In this document: one piece after another, positions 6,385-14,197 of the stretch
Layout: every line of letters begins with the position of its first letter
Position numbering within the stretch: the stretch's first letter is position 1
Origin: Lachnoclostridium sp. UBA7097
GTDB taxonomy: Bacteria; Bacillota; Clostridia; Lachnospirales; Lachnospiraceae
Assembly: GCA_002499945.1 (NCBI GenBank)
Contig: DKYP01000022.1
Span: forward strand, 1 to 14,662
Reading direction: 5' to 3'
Length of the DNA stretch: 14,662 nucleotides
Position numbers and translations under genes: made by a program
The notes under the pieces: model-generated
What the model was told of the DNA's origin: nothing
Database searches by the model: none
The model's input: the letters and a program-made list of their open reading frames with translations, nothing else

Positions 6385-7749
6385 ATGGAGAATGGAAATA
6401 ATAATGGCAAAGTGCCGCTGATAAGTAAAATAGCATATGGATTCGGGGATGTAGGGTGTAATTTCAGCTGGATGTTTGTAAGCAACTTTTTAATGATATT
6501 TTATACAGATGTATTTGGAATAAGTATGGCAGCAGTTTCAGGCCTGATGCTTTTTTCAAGGTTCTGGGATGCAATAAATGACCCAATAATAGGAGGCCTT
6601 ACAGATAAGACAAAAAGCAGGTGGGGACGTTACCGTCCCTGGCTGTTATTTGCAGCTCCCATCACTTCAGTAATACTTGCACTTACATTCTGGGCGCATC
6701 CGGACTGGCCGGACAATGCCAAAATCATTTATATGGTTATTACATACTGCCTTCTTGTTTTAGGCTATACTTGTGTAAATATACCATATGGCACACTTTG
6801 CGGCGCAATGACACAGAGTATTGATGAAAGGGCTAAAATTAATACATCACGTTCTGTAGCAGCAATGGTTGCAATAGGAATTATAAATATTATTACAGTC
6901 CCGCTTGTAACAGCATTTGGAAAAAACAGTGCCAAAACAGGCTACCTTACAGTAGCAGTTATTTATGGATGTATATTTGCAGCATGCCACTTCTTCTGCT
7001 TTGCTAAAACCAAAGAAGTAGTACAGATGCCTGAAAAAGAGAAAATTTCAATTAAAGTACAGATAAAAGCTGTAATGCAGAACCGCCCGTATCTGCTGGC
7101 ACTGGCAGGCCAGGTGCTGTTTGGTTTCACATTATATGGCAGGAATGCAGATATACTTTATTATTTCACATATGTTGAAGGCAACGCCTCATATTATACC
7201 TCTTATTCAATGTGTATAATTATCCCTTCAATTATAGGGGCAGCCTGTTTCCAGCCAGTATTTAAAAGGACTAATAATAAAGGGCGTGCAGCTTCAATAT
7301 TCGCCCTGCTTACAGGATGCTCCATGCTGGTGTTATGTTTATTCAGCGTTAAAGAGAACCCGGTAATGTTTTATATACTTTCTGGTCTTGTGCAATTCTT
7401 CTTCTCAGGATTTAATACAGCAATTTATGCAATAATTCCAGACTGTGCAGAATACGGGCAATGGAAAACAGGTCTTAGGAATGATGGATTCCAGTATGCT
7501 TTTATTTCACTGGGAAATAAAGTGGGTATGGCACTTGGTACATCTTTGCTTGCAGGGATGCTTGGCAAATATGGATATGTTGCAAACCAGCAGCAGAATA
7601 ATTCCGTTTTATTAGTAATGAAACATGCATTTACAACAGTTCCAGGGGTACTTTGGATTGTAACAGCAGTTGTACTGTTTTTCTACCGTTTAAACAGGAA
7701 ACGTTATAATGAAATTGTGGAGGAATTAAAAAATGGCAAAAATATTTGA
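6385..7749 (+). CDS. GPH-family sugar:cation symporter (MFS)
   Basis: Integral membrane carrier of the MelB-like glycoside-pentoside-hexuronide family, taking up a sugar or polyol with Na+ or H+. At 454 residues with about 12 hydrophobic segments it has family length. Family signatures are clear: KIAYGFGD (15-22), FYTDVFG (39-45), RFWDAINDPIIGG (59-71) and SRWGRYRPW (78-86). D62 and D66 match the two aspartates that bind the coupling cation in MelB. An ATG 27 bases upstream is possible, but the ribosome binding site supports 6385. The 3' end overlaps the kinase gene by 17 bases, so their translation is probably coupled. Substrate specificity is not visible in the sequence; by context it should be the substrate of the dehydrogenase. 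Confidence 0.92.
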   Translation: MENGNNNGKVPLISKIAYGFGDVGCNFSWMFVSNFLMIFYTDVFGISMAAVSGLMLFSRFWDAINDPIIGGLTDKTKSRWGRYRPWLLFAAPITSVILALTFWAHPDWPDNAKIIYMVITYCLLVLGYTCVNIPYGTLCGAMTQSIDERAKINTSRSVAAMVAIGIINIITVPLVTAFGKNSAKTGYLTVAVIYGCIFAACHFFCFAKTKEVVQMPEKEKISIKVQIKAVMQNRPYLLALAGQVLFGFTLYGRNADILYYFTYVEGNASYYTSYSMCIIIPSIIGAACFQPVFKRTNNKGRAASIFALLTGCSMLVLCLFSVKENPVMFYILSGLVQFFFSGFNTAIYAIIPDCAEYGQWKTGLRNDGFQYAFISLGNKVGMALGTSLLAGMLGKYGYVANQQQNNSVLLVMKHAFTTVPGVLWIVTAVVLFFYRLNRKRYNEIVEELKNGKNI

Positions 7750-8698
7750 TATAGCTGCATTAGGCGAGATTTTAATTGATTTTACTGAAACTGGCACCAG
7801 TGAAAACGGAATGAAATTATTTGAGCAGAATCCTGGCGGCGCCCCGGCAAACCTTCTGGTAACAGCCAGCCATATGGGATGTAAAACAGCTGTAATTGGA
7901 AAAACAGGTGCAGACATGCATGGGGCTTTCCTGAAAGAAACACTTAAAAAAGAAGGTGTCTGTACAGACTATATTATAGAAGATAATACTGTTTTCACAA
8001 CACTTGCATTTGTAGCACTTAATGAAAAAGGGGAACGTTATTTTTCATTTGCAAGAAAGCCAGGTGCAGACACATGTTTGTCTGTGGAAGAATTAGACAA
8101 GGATGTATTAAAGAACTGCCAGATATTCCACTTTGGTTCACTTTCACTTACAGATGAACCAGCAAGGTCTGCAACAATAGAAGCTGTAAAAACAGCAAAA
8201 GAAGCAGGAGCAGTAATTTCATTTGACCCCAATTACAGAAAACCACTGTGGAAAAAAGAATCTGATGCAGCAGAAACAATAAAAGGTGTAATGCCATATG
8301 CAGACCTGGTAAAAGTTTCAGATGAAGAAAGTGTTTTGCTTACAGGGGAAAAAGATTATAAAAAAGCAGCTTTAAAATTATTACAGGCAGGACCGCATAT
8401 TATTGCAATTACACTTGGAAGTGAAGGTGTTTATTTAGCTGGAAATGGATATAGCGGGCAAATTCCTGGTTTTAAGGCAGAAGTAACTGACACAACAGGG
8501 GCAGGTGATTCCTTTTGGGGAGGATTTTTATCAAAATACCTTGGCAGCCAGGCAGATATAAAAAATATGACCTGGGAGAAATGGAAAGAATGTGCAGAAT
8601 ATGGCAATGCAACAGCAAGCCTTTGTGTGCAAAAAAGAGGAGGAATACCAGCAATTCCATTACGTAAAGATGTTGAAGATATTTTAAAACATAAATAA
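7733..8698 (+). CDS. PfkB-family carbohydrate kinase, fructokinase-like
   Basis: ATP-dependent cytoplasmic sugar kinase of 321 residues. It has the N-terminal GEILIDF strand, the substrate-binding signature NPGGAPAN (33-40), the FDPNYRKPLW motif (164-173) seen in bacterial fructokinases, and the C-terminal PfkB signature DTTGAGDSFWGGFL (253-266) with catalytic base D259 in the GAGD anion hole. GGAGG at 7719-7723 lies inside the end of the symporter gene, 9 bases before the ATG. It is the last gene of the operon, and the product is probably fructose 6-phosphate or a similar ketose phosphate entering glycolysis. Other PfkB substrates such as 2-keto-3-deoxygluconate cannot be excluded. Confidence 0.9.
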   Translation: MAKIFDIAALGEILIDFTETGTSENGMKLFEQNPGGAPANLLVTASHMGCKTAVIGKTGADMHGAFLKETLKKEGVCTDYIIEDNTVFTTLAFVALNEKGERYFSFARKPGADTCLSVEELDKDVLKNCQIFHFGSLSLTDEPARSATIEAVKTAKEAGAVISFDPNYRKPLWKKESDAAETIKGVMPYADLVKVSDEESVLLTGEKDYKKAALKLLQAGPHIIAITLGSEGVYLAGNGYSGQIPGFKAEVTDTTGAGDSFWGGFLSKYLGSQADIKNMTWEKWKECAEYGNATASLCVQKRGGIPAIPLRKDVEDILKHK

Positions 8699-8733
8699 CC
8701 ATAATTTATATATAATTTGTAGAAATATAAATT

Positions 8734-8782
8734 AAAAAGATGTAAGGCTTTAATAATTTAATAAAGGCTTTACGTCTTTTTT
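8734..8782 (+). terminator. Rho-independent terminator of the polyol/sugar operon
   Basis: The left arm from AAAAAGATGTAA (8734-8745) through GGCTTTA pairs with the right arm TAAAGGCTTTACGTCTTTTT (8762-8781), with one G-U pair and a small mismatch, and ends in a T-run. It lies 35 bases after the kinase stop. The A-run on the left could let it act on both strands. Confidence 0.85.
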
Positions 8783-8867
8783 AATTCTTATCCAGTTTAC
8801 TGTTCTTTTAGCCTGGTGTGTAAAGGTTCTGTTCAAAAATCCATATATAAATGGAATTATATGTTTT

Positions 8868-8896
8868 TTTATGGTAAAATAGCATCAATGTATAAT
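8868..8896 (+). promoter_or_regulatory. Possible promoter for the DUF6273 gene
   Basis: A perfect -10 TATAAT at 8891-8896 with a poor -35 (TTTATG, 8868-8873) at 17 bases. The rest of the gap 8783-8947 holds an imperfect palindrome CCATATATAAATGG (8841-8854) and nothing else recognisable. Confidence 0.35.
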
Positions 8897-8935
8897 GGCT
8901 GGAACACATATGCAGCCATAATTTATAATATTAAT

Positions 8936-8942
8936 GGAGGAG
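8936..8942 (+). promoter_or_regulatory. RBS that decides the DUF6273 start
   Basis: A near-consensus GGAGGAG ends 5 bases before the ATG at 8948. The same frame is open back to an ATG at 8816, but that one has no ribosome binding site and the extension covers the candidate promoter. Confidence 0.8.
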
Positions 8943-8947
8943 AAATA

Positions 8948-9862
8948 ATGGATATAAATAAAAAAACAGAAGAAACAAGTAACTTATCTTTTGCAAATCC
9001 TGTATATGACAGTACCACAGGTGCAGCAATATGGAGTTATATATATTTTGGCTGTTACCCACAGACAGAAATTAAAGGAGATAACCTGGATTCTGTTGTC
9101 CGGGAAGCAGAATATAACCAGAATGGCGATGCATGGGTAAATGGCATAAAATATAGAAAAATTACCAGAGAAAATACAGAAAGCCCTGATTTTTTTGGAA
9201 ATGCGCCTTTCCGTTATTTTAAGTGGGAAAAAATAAAATGGAAAGTGCTCTGGAATGACGGAAAGACCATTTTTGTAGCAGCAGAAAAGGGAATTGACTG
9301 TAAACCATATAATGATGTAAATGAATCTGTAACATGGGAGAACTGCACATTACGCCAGTGGCTTAATAATGATTTCTGGAATACAGCATTTGACAGCATT
9401 GAACAGAAAGCAGTTATAACATCCCAGGTGCAGAATGAACCAATGCCATCATATAAGGCAGGCAATGGTAATAATACAAATGATAAAATATATCTTTTAT
9501 CCATTCCAGAACTTAGAAACCCGGCTTATGGTTTCTGGGAAGAAAAAATGGACTGGGAACATAAAAAAGATAAAAAGATGAACAGAAGAATAAAACCAAG
9601 TGATTATGCCCATGCACGTGGTGTAAGGGTCTGTACCAGCAAGGATACAATGGCGCTAGTAACACAACAGTCCATAGGTAAATGCAGCTACTGGCTCCGT
9701 TCACGCTGCAGTTATACACACTATGGGGCAGAAGTTGCAGAATCAGGAGCAGTTTTTACAGTTGGTTACTACAACTACAGGCAGATTAAACAGAATGCAG
9801 TTGTACCAGTAATGCACATTGGACTAGAGGGATTAGCAGATATCCTCAAAGTAAACCAGTAA
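8948..9862 (+). CDS. DUF6273 domain protein of unknown function
   Basis: 304 residues, no signal peptide or membrane helix, so probably cytoplasmic unless exported in an unusual way. The layout matches DUF6273 proteins common in Lachnospiraceae: YIYFGCYPQTEI (31-42), KWKVLW (97-102), TWENCTLRQWLNNDFWNTAF (129-148) with the conserved W..S/CTLR.WLN pattern, then near the end YWLRS (248-252) and a VVPVMHIGL strand (285-293) in place of the usual VRPAL. The end of the domain resembles the closing part of C-type-lectin/formylglycine-enzyme-like folds, which I state as an impression rather than an established fact. Two segments, 253-259 and 272-277, are rich in NNY codons. It stands alone between a terminator upstream and a promoter downstream. 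The biological role is unknown. Confidence 0.8.
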   Translation: MDINKKTEETSNLSFANPVYDSTTGAAIWSYIYFGCYPQTEIKGDNLDSVVREAEYNQNGDAWVNGIKYRKITRENTESPDFFGNAPFRYFKWEKIKWKVLWNDGKTIFVAAEKGIDCKPYNDVNESVTWENCTLRQWLNNDFWNTAFDSIEQKAVITSQVQNEPMPSYKAGNGNNTNDKIYLLSIPELRNPAYGFWEEKMDWEHKKDKKMNRRIKPSDYAHARGVRVCTSKDTMALVTQQSIGKCSYWLRSRCSYTHYGAEVAESGAVFTVGYYNYRQIKQNAVVPVMHIGLEGLADILKVNQ

Positions 9863-9927
9863 AGGGGATTAAAATTTGAAGAAACAATAGAATTAAGGCT
9901 GGCAGGGCTTGCAATTACCTGTATTGC

Positions 9928-9956
9928 TTGCTTATTATACTGTAAAGGTTTATAAT
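9928..9956 (+). promoter_or_regulatory. Sigma-A promoter for the BMP lipoprotein-chemoreceptor unit
   Basis: TTGCTT at 9928-9933, a 17-base spacer and a perfect TATAAT at 9951-9956. A second TTGCTT sits 4 bases upstream (9924-9929). The predicted leader is about 47 bases. Confidence 0.75.
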
Positions 9957-10009
9957 AACATGGCTGTGCAAATTCTGCCAGTTATTACAGAGAGAGGAAA
10001 TAGGAATTT

Positions 10010-11218
10010 ATGTTTTTTAAATTAAAGAAAGGGAAACCACATTGTTTTGCCGCTTGTATTTTAGCAGTTATTCTTGCAGTACCAGGCTGTGGCAGCAATG
10101 GTGTAATTGATGATTACGCAACTAATGATGTGCAGGAGGAAAGCGGGACAACGGACACTTCAAAAGAGGATAATAAAACAGGAAAAGGGATTCCGAAAGA
10201 AGATATAAAAATTGGTGTGTTATACCTTGCTGACCCGTCAGAAGGCGGCGGCTATTCCTATACACATGATTTGGGTATACAAGGAATGCAGAACAACCTT
10301 TCAATTCCTGGTGACAGAATTATCAGGAAAGCAGGTATAGATGATACAGATAATGAAGCAGTTAAAAAAGCCATTGATGAATGTGTGGAAGAAGGCTGCA
10401 ATATAATATTTACAACAAGCTGGGGCTATATGGATATGACAGAGGAAAAAGCAGAGGAATATCCTGATGTTTATTTTTTCCATGGTACAGGATATAAAAG
10501 CAATGGGAAGAATTTCAGCAATTACTTTGGCAGGATTTACCAGGCAAGATATTTAAGCGGGATAGTTGCAGGAATGAATACAAAGACCAATAAAATCGGC
10601 TATGTGGCAGCAATGGATTCTTCTAATTCAGAAGTTACAGGTGGCATTGATGCGTTTGCTATTGGTGTGGCATCTGTTAATCCTGATGCAGTTATAAATG
10701 TAAAAGTGACAAACAGCTGGTATGACCCTGGAAAAGAAAAATCCGCCTCAAAGGAACTGCTTGACATGGGCTGTGATGTTATGGCACAGCACTGTGACAC
10801 AGCATTTCCACAGACAATGGCACAGGAAAGAGGGGTATATGGTATAGGTTATAATTCAGATATGGGGAAAGAAACCCCTGATTCATGCCTTTGCAGTGTT
10901 ATATGGAACTGGAGTGCATATTACACATCAGCAGTTGAAAGTATTATAGATGGTACATATAGTGGTGAAAATTATTACGGCGGCATGGCAGAAGGCCTTG
11001 TAGAACTTACAGAACCGGCAAGTTTCTGCGTGGAAGGTACAGCAGGGAAAGTATCAGAAGAACGTTCTAAAATACTTTCTGGTGAATTTAATGTATTTGA
11101 TGGTGAGCTTGAAACAAATACAGGAAGTATAATAGGAAACACAGGCAGTACACTTGATGATGCAACAATAAAAGGAGGCATTAACTGGTATTATAAAAAT
11201 GTCAGGCTGGCAGATTAA
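10010..11218 (+). CDS. BMP-family (nucleoside-binding type) lipoprotein
   Basis: Predicted solute-binding lipoprotein on the outer face of the membrane. The 402-residue precursor has a basic N-terminus, a hydrophobic core (about 12-25) and a lipobox VPGC with lipidation at C27, then a Ser/Thr/Asp-rich linker to about 62. The mature part follows the BMP/PnrA fold: IKIGVLYLADPSEGGGYSYTH (66-86), IIFTTSWGY (132-140), KIGYVAAMDSSNSEVTGGIDAFAIGV (195-220), VNPDA, SWYDPGKEKSASKELLDMGCDVMAQHCD (236-263) and GIGYNSDM (278-285). Family members mostly bind purine nucleosides for ABC import, and the AQHCD stretch resembles the AQHTDS subgroup. No ABC ATPase or permease follows; a chemoreceptor starts 42 bases downstream. 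It may serve as a binding protein for taxis. GAGAGG at 9992-9997 or AGGAA at 10002-10006 could be the ribosome binding site. Confidence 0.9.
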   Translation: MFFKLKKGKPHCFAACILAVILAVPGCGSNGVIDDYATNDVQEESGTTDTSKEDNKTGKGIPKEDIKIGVLYLADPSEGGGYSYTHDLGIQGMQNNLSIPGDRIIRKAGIDDTDNEAVKKAIDECVEEGCNIIFTTSWGYMDMTEEKAEEYPDVYFFHGTGYKSNGKNFSNYFGRIYQARYLSGIVAGMNTKTNKIGYVAAMDSSNSEVTGGIDAFAIGVASVNPDAVINVKVTNSWYDPGKEKSASKELLDMGCDVMAQHCDTAFPQTMAQERGVYGIGYNSDMGKETPDSCLCSVIWNWSAYYTSAVESIIDGTYSGENYYGGMAEGLVELTEPASFCVEGTAGKVSEERSKILSGEFNVFDGELETNTGSIIGNTGSTLDDATIKGGINWYYKNVRLAD

Positions 11219-11260
11219 ATACCATTTATGCCACAAAAGACACAACATTAAGGAGCTAAT

Positions 11261-12979
11261 ATGAACAATAAATACAGGATTACATTAAAGAAAAAAATAT
11301 CAGCATTAACAATATTTCCTTTGCTTCTGCTTGGAATTGTAGTTATAATAATGTCCGTTACAGTAGTAAAAAACTCAATGATTGATGAAATAAAAGAAGC
11401 ACTGAAAAGTGCAGCAACAGCAACATTTGCGGCATATGACCAGAACGCAGGGGATTATATAGAAGCATCTAACGGAAATATATGGAAAGGCGGATATAAT
11501 ATTTCCAAGTCAGAAAACCTTGTTGACAGCATAAGCCAGAGAACAGGCACAGAAGTAACATTTTTCTATGGGGACAAGCGCATAATGACATCTGCAAAAG
11601 ATAAAGATGGCAACCGCATACTTGGCTCTAAGGCAGGAGAGAAGGTTGCCAGTACAGTCCTTAATGGTGGTGAAGAATATTTCAGCAGTTCAGTTTCCAT
11701 AGATGGTGTTATGTATTATGGCTATTATGTGCCAGTGTTACAGAATGGTGTGGAAAAACCTGTTGGCATGGTGTTTGTGGGTGCAAATAAAGCAGAAAAA
11801 GATTCTGCAATAAACCGGATAGTTAGTATTGTAATTATAGTAGTGTGCATAGTTATGGCATGTTGCATAGTTGCTGTTATATTATTTTCAAATTCAATTA
11901 CATCATCACTGAAAAAAGGAATTGGAACAGTACAGGCAGTTGCAACTGGAAACCTTGGAGTTGCAATAGATGGCAAGCTTTCTAAAAAGCCAGATGAAAT
12001 AGGTGATTTATACAGGGCAATCGGGCAGCTGAAAGAGGAATTAACCAGGAGTATTGAAACAATAGCAGATAATACCAGTGCTGTACTGGGGGCATCAGAA
12101 GAACTTGGCAATACAACAAAAGAAACAGGCCAGTCAATGCAGGAAGCAAAGATTGCTGTAAGCAATATTACAGAAAGTGCTTCACAACAGGCGGATATAT
12201 CAGGCATTGCATATGAAAATGTAAACGGCATGGGTAAAAAGATTGAACAGACAGCCAGTGAAATGAAAGACCTTGAAGAAAATGCAGATGCTATGCGTGA
12301 TTCTGAAAACAGGATGGCAGAAACAATAAAAGAACTTATGGAAAGCAACCTGCATTTACAGGAGCTTATACAGGAAATCGGGCAGCAGACAATACAGACT
12401 AATGAATCAGCGCAGAAAATAAGTGAAGTGACAAGAATAATTGCATCTATTGCAGAAGAAACCACGCTTTTAAGCCTTAATGCAAGCATAGAAGCAGCAA
12501 GGGCAGGAGAAAGCGGAAAAGGGTTTGCAGTAGTTGCATCACAAATACAGAGCCTTGCCAGCCAGTCAAATGAATCAAGCCAGGGGATAGATGAAATAGT
12601 TACAGAACTTATAGAAGATTCAGGCAGGGCTGTGGCCATTATGGAAAAAGTAAACAATACAATAAATATACAGTCTAAAAACATGCAAAAAACAGAAGAT
12701 ATGACAGAAGAGGTTATGGAAAGGCTTAATGCATCAATAGACAGCATGAAAGTAATAGAAACAAGTGTTTTATACCTTGACAATGCAAGAAAAGAAATAG
12801 TAGGCACAGTATCAGAATTATCAGATATAGCAAGCCAGAACGCAGCCGCCACCCAGGAAGTCTGTGCATCAACAGATGTACTGGCAGGGCACTCAGAACA
12901 TGTGTCAGCAAGCATGGAAGAACTGCGCAGGATAGCAAAGAACCTTGAAGAAAGCATAAAGCATTTTACAGTAAATTAA
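11261..12979 (+). CDS. Methyl-accepting chemotaxis protein, single-Cache-like sensor
   Basis: Transmembrane chemoreceptor of 572 residues. TM1 is at about 15-36, a compact extracellular domain at about 40-185, TM2 at about 187-210, and HAMP at about 211-263. The sensor contains TEVTFFYGDKRIMTSA (97-112), GSKAGEKVASTVLNGGEEY (122-140) and YYGYYVPVLQ (152-161), the pattern of Cache_3/sCache modules in clostridial receptors. Methylation-site-like pairs occur at SEELGN (279-284), SASQQADIS and MEELRRIA (552-559). The signalling tip is IAEETTLLSLNASIEAARAGESGKGF (397-422). About 154 residues flank the tip glutamate E417 on each side, which suggests a 44-heptad class bundle. There is no C-terminal pentapeptide. 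AAGGAG at 11250-11255 lies 5 bases before the ATG. It is the second gene after the BMP lipoprotein and may read its ligand-bound form; this partnership is inferred. Confidence 0.92.
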   Translation: MNNKYRITLKKKISALTIFPLLLLGIVVIIMSVTVVKNSMIDEIKEALKSAATATFAAYDQNAGDYIEASNGNIWKGGYNISKSENLVDSISQRTGTEVTFFYGDKRIMTSAKDKDGNRILGSKAGEKVASTVLNGGEEYFSSSVSIDGVMYYGYYVPVLQNGVEKPVGMVFVGANKAEKDSAINRIVSIVIIVVCIVMACCIVAVILFSNSITSSLKKGIGTVQAVATGNLGVAIDGKLSKKPDEIGDLYRAIGQLKEELTRSIETIADNTSAVLGASEELGNTTKETGQSMQEAKIAVSNITESASQQADISGIAYENVNGMGKKIEQTASEMKDLEENADAMRDSENRMAETIKELMESNLHLQELIQEIGQQTIQTNESAQKISEVTRIIASIAEETTLLSLNASIEAARAGESGKGFAVVASQIQSLASQSNESSQGIDEIVTELIEDSGRAVAIMEKVNNTINIQSKNMQKTEDMTEEVMERLNASIDSMKVIETSVLYLDNARKEIVGTVSELSDIASQNAAATQEVCASTDVLAGHSEHVSASMEELRRIAKNLEESIKHFTVN

Positions 12980-13013
12980 ATATATAATTTCATATACAGA
13001 ACGGAGAACGCCA

Positions 13014-14171
13014 ATGAAATTTTTTCATTTATCAGATTTACATTTTGGAAGGCAGCTGCATGGTTATAGTTTATATATGGAGCAGCAAGATTTTATCAGG
13101 CAGCTTTCTGCATATTTAAGGCAGGAAAAGCCTGATGCAGTCCTTATATCCGGGGATATATATGATAAAGCAGTCCCCGCAGGGAATGCCGTAACCCTCC
13201 TTGATGAGCTTCTTATATCACTGGATAATATACCATCATTAATTATTGCTGGCAACCATGATTCAGCAGAAAGGCTCAGATACGGCAAAAGTTTTCTTGA
13301 AAAGCATAATATCTACATATCAGTAATGCCTCCGCAAAGTGAAGATGAAAGGCTGGAAAAAGTTATTTTAGAAGATGAGTATGGCAAAGTCTTTTTTTAT
13401 ATGCTGCCATTTATAAAGCCAGGTATGGTGCGCCATTTTATGCCTGGTGAAGCAGCAGAAGGGGAACAGGCTGTTATACAGGCATTGCTTGCTAAAGAAG
13501 ATATTGACTATACACAGAGGAATGTAATACTATCACACCAGTTTTATAAAAATGGAAATAACATGCCACAAGCCTGTGGTTCTGAACAGAAATCTGTTTC
13601 TGTAGGTGGCACAGATGCTGTTGATATAGCAGTGTTAAAAGATTTTGACTATGCAGCACTTGGGCATATACATGGGGCACAGCCAGTTGGTGAGGAAAAA
13701 TCCAGGTACTGCGGGACACCTCTTAAATATTCAGTGAGTGAAGCAAAGCATAATAAAAGCATAACGGTAGTTGAAGCGAGGGATAAAAAAGATGGTATAA
13801 ATATAAGGACACTGCCACTAACCCCGCTGCATGATGTATTAGAATTTAAAGGAAGCCTTATAGATGCTGTTGCAATGGCAAATGAAAAAAACAGGCAGGA
13901 TTATATAAGCATTACACTTACTGATGATGATATACCAGAAATGGTAAAAGAACAATTACAGGGATATTTTGAAAATATACTTGAAATAAAAATAGACAAT
14001 ACAAGGACAAGGCAGATACTTAGTGAAGATGTGGCAGATTTTAAAGAACTGTCACCCTATGAAGCATTTTGCGCATTTTTTAAGGAAACGGCAGGACGTG
14101 GAATTAATGAAAAAGAAAGCAGCATTGTAAAAGCAATTATAGAAGAAGCAATAAGTAACAGGCAGCTTTAA
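13014..14171 (+). CDS. sbcD: Exonuclease subunit SbcD
   Basis: Nuclease subunit of the SbcCD (Mre11-Rad50-like) complex, which cuts hairpins and protein-blocked DNA ends using two metal ions. The 385-residue length is normal. Calcineurin-type phosphoesterase motifs are complete: DLHFG (8-12, D8 and H10), GDIYD (47-51, D48), GNHDS (80-84, N81 and H82), LSHQF (173-177, H175) and GHIHG (217-221, H218 and H220). The SbcD-type capping region follows, with PLKYSVSEAKHNKS. GGAGA at 13003-13007 lies 6 bases before the ATG. sbcC starts 26 bases after the stop. No terminator separates it from the chemoreceptor gene 34 bases upstream; a lone TATAAT at 12983-12988 lacks a spaced -35. Confidence 0.96.
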   Translation: MKFFHLSDLHFGRQLHGYSLYMEQQDFIRQLSAYLRQEKPDAVLISGDIYDKAVPAGNAVTLLDELLISLDNIPSLIIAGNHDSAERLRYGKSFLEKHNIYISVMPPQSEDERLEKVILEDEYGKVFFYMLPFIKPGMVRHFMPGEAAEGEQAVIQALLAKEDIDYTQRNVILSHQFYKNGNNMPQACGSEQKSVSVGGTDAVDIAVLKDFDYAALGHIHGAQPVGEEKSRYCGTPLKYSVSEAKHNKSITVVEARDKKDGINIRTLPLTPLHDVLEFKGSLIDAVAMANEKNRQDYISITLTDDDIPEMVKEQLQGYFENILEIKIDNTRTRQILSEDVADFKELSPYEAFCAFFKETAGRGINEKESSIVKAIIEEAISNRQL

Positions 14172-14197
14172 TTTTATGGAAGGTGGTTCAGGGGATA

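Noticed and set aside
8816..8947. 44-codon upstream extension of the DUF6273 frame
   Set aside because: No ribosome binding site at 8816, the extension covers a TATAAT, and a near-consensus GGAGGAG supports the ATG at 8948.
11725..12957. Long open frame (410 codons) on the - strand, opposite the second chemoreceptor
   Set aside because: It is a mirror of the coiled-coil coding region, rich in Ser, Ile and Leu with no recognisable motif and no ribosome binding site. The + strand gene is unmistakable.
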